Assembly: GCA_964354265.1 (NCBI GenBank)
Contig: CAYGYY010000023.1
Span: 1-28,463, forward strand
DNA length: 28,463 nt
DNA from: Fen731 sp964354265
GTDB lineage: Bacteria > Actinomycetota > Humimicrobiia > Humimicrobiales > Humimicrobiaceae
Direction: 5' to 3'
The notes below the pieces were generated by a model, which was given only the letters and a program-made list of their open reading frames with translations, had not been told where the DNA came from and ran no database searches. Below are positions 24,499-28,463 of the stretch, piece after piece. Within the stretch, counting starts at the first letter, position 1; each line of letters opens with the position of its first letter. The position numbers and the translations under genes are program-made.

Positions 24499-25193
24499 CA
24501 GTTCTTCTTCTCTTTCTCGTATTTCAGTTTGTCCTTGATAATTTTTCTTGCCCTGTGGATATTTGTTTTTACTGTGCCGATGGGCTTATTTATTAGAACT
24601 GCTATTTCCCTGTAGCTGTAATCCTGAAAATCCCGCAGTATCAGTGGTATTCTGTAGCTTTCATCGAGATTGACTACTATGTCCAGGACTTCTTTAATTG
24701 TCTCTCTTGCAATAAAATTCTTCTCTATATTATGATTCAGGTCTGTAAAAACAACGTCATAATTTTCCTCAAAGGCTTCCAGGCTTACTTTCTTATCGGT
24801 TGTTTTTGATTTTATCCTCAGCTTATCTATACAGGTATTGATTGTAAGTTTTCTCAACCAGGTCTTAAAGCTGGACAGTCCCCTGAAGTTCTTTATAGAC
24901 AGATATACTTTGACAAATACTTCCTGGCTTACATCTTCAGCTTCATGTGTGTCGCGAAGCATAAAAAATGCATTTGTGTATACATATTTTGAATACATCC
25001 TTACAAGACTTTCAAATGCTGCCTTGTCGCCTTTCTGGGATTTTGCGACAAGCGTTTTGTCGTCGGCTTCCCTGCCTGACCCGTATGTCTTTTTGGCGAC
25101 TTCTTCATCCTGAGCTTCCGTATCATATATTGTCTTTGCTTCTTCGGTCTTTTCTTTTAATACATCCAAGTGTTCTTCATTGCCTTCTTTCAT
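24498..25193 (-). CDS. ECF-type RNA polymerase sigma factor
   Basis: A 231-residue sigma-70-family protein. Region 2 is about 46-127 (AKSQKGDKAAFESLVRMYSKYVYTNAF, AEDVSQEVFVKVY and FKTWLRKLTINTCIDKLR), which binds core polymerase and the -10. Region 4 is about 165-225 (ILRDFQDYSYREIAVLINKPIGTVKTNIHRARKII), which binds the -35. Residues 1-45 form an acidic extension, unusual for ECF factors of about 180 residues. The start is supported by a four-base overlap with the solute-binding gene's stop (ATGA at 25193-25190). Coupling to a membrane protein downstream and a solute-binding lipoprotein upstream suggests external-signal control. Its target promoters are unknown. Confidence 0.9.
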   Translation of the reverse strand: MKEGNEEHLDVLKEKTEEAKTIYDTEAQDEEVAKKTYGSGREADDKTLVAKSQKGDKAAFESLVRMYSKYVYTNAFFMLRDTHEAEDVSQEVFVKVYLSIKNFRGLSSFKTWLRKLTINTCIDKLRIKSKTTDKKVSLEAFEENYDVVFTDLNHNIEKNFIARETIKEVLDIVVNLDESYRIPLILRDFQDYSYREIAVLINKPIGTVKTNIHRARKIIKDKLKYEKEKKN

Positions 25194-26575
25194 TGCTGCT
25201 GGGCAGAAGTTTCGCTTGTCCCGGAAGTGTCATTTGTTTCTATATCGTTAATTGTGCTTCCTGACCTGAGCTTAATTACATCTTCCTGCATTTTTACAGC
25301 TGCTTCTTCTGGGCTGATATTTCCATTCAAGACATTTTCTAAATTCATCATTATTGCTGCCCTGATAGCCCGCAGGGCTTCTTCCGGTGGTTTCCCCCTG
25401 CATATTTCTATCTGTTGCATTTCTGCAGAATAAACCTGGTTTGAGGCAATAAAAGAGGAGTCCGCCATAGATTTTAACGACGGCATTGTTGATGTTTTTT
25501 GTGTCCACTGTTCATGGATTTTTTCAGACATGAGGTAATCTATAAGGCTCCTCGTTGTGTCCAGCGCCTTACTAAAAGTATTGGCATTGATCATAAAACC
25601 AATTCCGTTCAGCATCGGGGTGGGATTTTTGTAGCCTTCCCAGACAATTGGAATTTTTGCAACTCCAAAATCCATGCCCTCTTCGATATATTCTTCAATG
25701 GCCCAGTTGCCATTTATTATCATATGCGCCTTACCGGTTTTGAAAGCATTGTTTATTTCTTCATATTCATAGCCATAAGGGACCAGCTCTTCCTCATTGT
25801 AAATCATGACCAGGAATTCAAGCGTGTTTATCATCGCCTGGCTGTCCAGGGAAATCGCTCCTGTGGCATAATCATAGATCCAGTCCTGGTATCCTCCTAC
25901 AAATGGTATTATCCAGTCAGCCTCATAAACATTGAAAATAAACCCGAAGGTTTCTTCCGCTGGTATATTTACTTCCTCGCAGTACTGCATAAGTTCTGCA
26001 AAACTGGCAGGGGCTTCATCAACAAACTCACGGTTATAAAAAAGCATAAGGTAATCATAAGCCCTGAACGGGATAACGTAGCTTTTATCTTCGTGATTCG
26101 ATATTTCAACAAGTCCGTTAAAAATATCAGGATATGTCATATCATCAGTTATGGGCTTTATCACACTTGCTTCAGCAAGAGCTGCAGAAGATTCAAGGCT
26201 TGCAATTAAAAGTTCGGGTCCTGCGCCCGCAAGGCTTGCTGCCCTGAATTGGTCGATTAGCTCTTCCTCGCTCCTGAAATGCCTGGTATTGATTTTTATC
26301 TCCTGGTTTACAGCAATAAACTGTTCGATGCTGCTCATTAGCTCTATCTGTTCTTTGGGTTCAAGCTTGTCCCATATTGTTATCTCATTTACTGCAGAGA
26401 TATCTGCTGATTCCTCTTCTGCAGCTGACACTACTGCCTCTGTAGGGACTGCCTGTTCTTGCTGGCCTACCCTGTCCCCGAAAATATTACAGGAGGATAA
26501 AAAAATGGTAATAAATACTGCTGTGATATAGAATCCGATAGATGCGGGCCATTTGTATGACTTAAAATATTTCAA
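25190..26575 (-). CDS. Extracellular solute-binding lipoprotein (ABC sugar-type)
   Basis: This 461-residue protein has a signal with lipobox LSSC (C29), then a spacer, then a family 1 solute-binding fold: EITIWDKLEPKEQIELMSSIEQF at the start, FRAYDYLMLFYNREFVDEAPASFAEL, AHMIINGNWAIEEY and a C-terminal ASNQVYSAEMQQ segment. This resembles carbohydrate-binding proteins of ABC importers. No permease or ATPase gene is nearby. Instead the stop overlaps the start of an ECF sigma gene by four bases. The start is TTG at 26575, with AAGGA eight bases upstream; no in-frame ATG gives a complete signal peptide. Sensing rather than transport is possible and would be unusual; see findings. Confidence 0.9.
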   Translation of the reverse strand: MKYFKSYKWPASIGFYITAVFITIFLSSCNIFGDRVGQQEQAVPTEAVVSAAEEESADISAVNEITIWDKLEPKEQIELMSSIEQFIAVNQEIKINTRHFRSEEELIDQFRAASLAGAGPELLIASLESSAALAEASVIKPITDDMTYPDIFNGLVEISNHEDKSYVIPFRAYDYLMLFYNREFVDEAPASFAELMQYCEEVNIPAEETFGFIFNVYEADWIIPFVGGYQDWIYDYATGAISLDSQAMINTLEFLVMIYNEEELVPYGYEYEEINNAFKTGKAHMIINGNWAIEEYIEEGMDFGVAKIPIVWEGYKNPTPMLNGIGFMINANTFSKALDTTRSLIDYLMSEKIHEQWTQKTSTMPSLKSMADSSFIASNQVYSAEMQQIEICRGKPPEEALRAIRAAIMMNLENVLNGNISPEEAAVKMQEDVIKLRSGSTINDIETNDTSGTSETSAQQQ

Positions 26576-26624
26576 ACCTTTTTTCCTTATGATTTCATCA
26601 TTTTATTAATTTTTATAAGCCAAA

Positions 26625-26656
26625 CCAGGCTCCCTTTTTTCAGGCTTTATCCCTGG
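26625..26656 (-). promoter_or_regulatory. Inverted repeat upstream of the solute-binding/sigma operon
   Basis: CCAGG at 26625-26629 and CCTGG at 26652-26656 can pair. Inside them CAGGCT repeats twice, so CAGG could pair with either of two CCTG copies in the RNA, making two exclusive hairpins. It lies in the 143-base gap before the solute-binding gene. Function unknown; it could be a terminator remnant or leader structure. Confidence 0.3.
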
Positions 26657-26718
26657 AATGTTATAATTCTTATTTTATTGATTCATTTATAATATTAAAG
26701 CACAAAAACAGAATTTAC

Positions 26719-27597
26719 TTAAGCATTTGTGAGTTTTAGCGCATCTCTGAAATATGCCTCTATCCTGTAGTGCGTAAAATCCTGCAAATACTCGTCAAAC
26801 ATTATCATTAATTCAAAATCCTGGACCGCAAGAGCTGCCAGTGTATCATTTTTAATGTAGCATTCTTTTATAAAAACGGCCTGGTTTTTGAAATTATAGA
26901 AAGTTCCAAAGAGCTTCAGGTCTTCTATGTCGCTCTCGCCAAGATTAGTCACCTCCCCTTTTACCTGCAATATGTTTTCTTTTATCACCTGGCTTTCTTC
27001 AGCAACTACTGGAAATCCTTTAAGGCTCTTATTATAATTCTTGAAATTTACTCCTATTTTTATCCTGGAAATTTTGATGTAATTTGCTCTTGCATCATAA
27101 ACGAGAGTAAAAGGCATGCGGCTTCCGGGCTGCAGGTAGTTTGCGAGAGCGCCTGATATGACTGTGTCGATTTTTTGTCCGGCAGAATCATAAAAATCAT
27201 AGGTGATTTCTATGCTTGTCTTCCACGACAGGGAAAGATTTTCGAATTCCCCGAGAATAATAAGGTCCCCGTAAATATCTACATATATATTACAGTTCTT
27301 AATCCAGATATCAATAGACTGTGTGGGCTCGATTTCGACCTCAGTATAGTCAAAAAGATAAATCGGGGTTTCGGCCGGTGAAACTGTTTCGTCCCTTTCC
27401 GGTTCCCCGTCCTGGTTGTTTTTTGAAGCAATATCAGCGCTGGTATTTATAGTGCCTCCAGGTTTAAAAAGGCTGCCGGAAAATGATCTTGCATTTTCGC
27501 ATGAAAAGAGGCTGAAACAAAGGACTGCCAGGATAATTGCAGCTGGTAAAGATAAAAAAGTTTTTTTTAAAATTTCCCCGGGCTTTTTATTTAACAT
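26719..27597 (-). CDS. Lipoprotein with tandem FxLYD-like domains
   Basis: This 292-residue exported protein has a signal with lipobox LFSC (C33), then a polar spacer to about 80. Two similar strand-rich repeats follow, at about 100-190 and 205-290. Each has a G-E-x-x-N-L start (GEFENLSLSWK; GEVTNLGESDIEDLK) and a later DFYDSAGQ- or FYNFKNQ-like turn. This recalls FxLYD-type surface domains, but I cannot confirm it. Its start overlaps the panD stop by seven bases, so it sits in the same transcript as panD. The link between a cell-surface lipoprotein and pantothenate synthesis is not obvious and may be positional only. It lies 143 bases before the solute-binding gene. Confidence 0.75.
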   Translation of the reverse strand: MLNKKPGEILKKTFLSLPAAIILAVLCFSLFSCENARSFSGSLFKPGGTINTSADIASKNNQDGEPERDETVSPAETPIYLFDYTEVEIEPTQSIDIWIKNCNIYVDIYGDLIILGEFENLSLSWKTSIEITYDFYDSAGQKIDTVISGALANYLQPGSRMPFTLVYDARANYIKISRIKIGVNFKNYNKSLKGFPVVAEESQVIKENILQVKGEVTNLGESDIEDLKLFGTFYNFKNQAVFIKECYIKNDTLAALAVQDFELMIMFDEYLQDFTHYRIEAYFRDALKLTNA

Positions 27598-27974
27598 TCG
27601 TCATCTTTGTCATTGCTTTCTGCCGGGACTATTTTATTGTTTTCATCAACATGGACTATCGCTGGCTTAAAAGCCCCGTGGTTTTTTTCGTCCATAGCTA
27701 CAAACGCAAGAATTATTATCTTATCGCCTTTTAAGATCTTTCTTGCTGCTGCGCCATTAAGACATATTTCCCCACTGCCCCAATCTCCCTCAATAACATA
27801 TGTTTCAAGCCTTTCTCCGCTGTCCAGGCTTACCACCATGACTTTTTCAAATGGCAGAAGTCCTGCTTTGTCCATCAGCTCCCTGTCGATTGTAATGCTT
27901 CCATGGTAATGTATTTGCGCATCGGTAACCGTAGCTCTGTGGATCTTACATTTTAAAACATTTATTAACACCAT
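27591..27974 (-). CDS. panD: Aspartate 1-decarboxylase proenzyme PanD
   Basis: This 127-residue enzyme makes beta-alanine from aspartate for pantothenate and coenzyme A. The self-cleavage site YHGSITID has Gly25-Ser26, where Ser becomes the pyruvoyl group. The N-terminal KCKIHRATVTDA segment and GEICLNGAAARKI are family hallmarks. Length is typical. The start ATG has AAGGA about five bases upstream. It is preceded by panC after 101 bases on the same strand. It is fully intact. Confidence 0.95.
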   Translation of the reverse strand: MVLINVLKCKIHRATVTDAQIHYHGSITIDRELMDKAGLLPFEKVMVVSLDSGERLETYVIEGDWGSGEICLNGAAARKILKGDKIIILAFVAMDEKNHGAFKPAIVHVDENNKIVPAESNDKDDEC

Positions 27975-28075
27975 AACTTTCCTTCTTTATATCCATCATA
28001 AAAATTATAAATAAAACCAGGTTTTTACTTTAACATCATTGAGCGGAAAATCAATATAAATGGCACCTGTGTCTG

Positions 28076-28463
28076 CTATACATTAATAATTATATTATCA
28101 ATAAGCCGTGTACTGCCTATATAAGCAGCGCAGGCTATAAGTATTTTTTCAGGAGTACTATTTCCCGGCAATAGCCTCATGGCTTCAATTTCTTCGAGTG
28201 TTTCCGGGTCCCTGAAATCAAAATAATCCAGGCCAGCCACATCTTTGCTTTTTTTTATTTTTTCCTGGATCATTTTCTTTAAATTTTCCAGGTCTTTTTC
28301 TCCGTTCTGAATCTGTTCTCCAGCAAAATTGAGACTGTTGTATATAATAGCCGCGCTTACCCTTTCCCATGGAGTAAGATATTTATTTCTTGAGCTCATG
28401 GCAAGCCCGTCTTTTTCCCTGATAATCGGGCACCCGATTATTTCAACAGGAATATTCATGTCT
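28076..28463 (-). CDS. panC: Pantothenate synthetase PanC, C-terminal part
   Basis: Only the last 128 residues or so are in the window; the frame continues past 28463, so the Met near the edge is internal. Visible motifs are PVEIIGCPIIREKDGLAMSS (the KDGLAMSSRN ATP/pantoate region) and the C-terminal domain ending IGSTRLIDN. The enzyme joins pantoate and beta-alanine with ATP. It forms a pathway pair with panD downstream. Full-length relatives have about 280 residues. Confidence 0.93.
   Translation of the reverse strand, partial: DMNIPVEIIGCPIIREKDGLAMSSRNKYLTPWERVSAAIIYNSLNFAGEQIQNGEKDLENLKKMIQEKIKKSKDVAGLDYFDFRDPETLEEIEAMRLLPGNSTPEKILIACAAYIGSTRLIDNIIINV

Noticed and set aside
25499..26209. 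236-codon plus-strand frame inside the solute-binding gene
   Set aside because: Antisense shadow of a well-supported lipoprotein gene; no domain visible.

Overview
The window is AT-rich bacterial chromosome with about 27 protein genes, most of them on the minus strand. Genes are tightly packed and many neighbours overlap by 1 to 7 bases (ATGA, TGATG and TAATG junctions), so translational coupling is a theme. Gene content suggests an anaerobic or microaerophilic bacterium with a cell wall and many lipoproteins: two radical-chemistry or redox proteins, a K+-dependent membrane pyrophosphatase, a UroD-superfamily protein, an L,D-transpeptidase and at least five exported proteins with lipobox-like signals. 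Clostridia-like Firmicutes, or a deep Actinobacteriota or Atribacterota-like lineage, would all fit. I cannot fix the phylum from sequence alone. No rRNA, tRNA, CRISPR array, intact mobile element or prophage gene was seen.

Layout. 1-275: no intact gene, only a decayed 50-codon frame with an IS-like end. 276-2554: a radical SAM/SPASM protein divergent from a C_GCAxxG_C_C protein coupled to a GNAT acetyltransferase. 2578-4900: a two-gene module of a HTH + GHKL ATPase + STAS-like (DUF4325) protein and a TPR membrane protein, preceded by two 52-bp direct repeats that each enclose a promoter inside operator-like arms. 4946-6408: a UroD-family protein coupled to a membrane HEYGH metallopeptidase-like protein. 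6708-8837: hppA. 8865-15952: a minus-strand run of a transglutaminase lipoprotein, an HD-domain protein, a DUF2779 double-nuclease protein, a zinc-ribbon protein and a large LVIVD/PKD/transglutaminase surface protein. 16045-18112: an M29 aminopeptidase and an alpha/beta hydrolase. 18147-19289: an L,D-transpeptidase lipoprotein. 19478-20936: a DUF2007 protein and a class II aldolase with a cysteine-rich tail. 21005-23743: an NCS2 purine permease with its own promoter, and mnmA. 23923-28463: a small membrane protein, then (minus strand) panC, panD, a lipoprotein, and an operon of solute-binding lipoprotein, ECF sigma factor and single-pass membrane protein.

The two best candidates for an undescribed system are the self-contained regulatory module at 2578-4900 and the solute-binding-protein/ECF-sigma operon at 24109-26575. 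The first combines kinase and antagonist-like domains in one DNA-binding protein, a membrane TPR partner and a duplicated operator/promoter. The second lacks transporter permeases, so the binding protein may sense rather than transport. Both are inferences from architecture and spacing.
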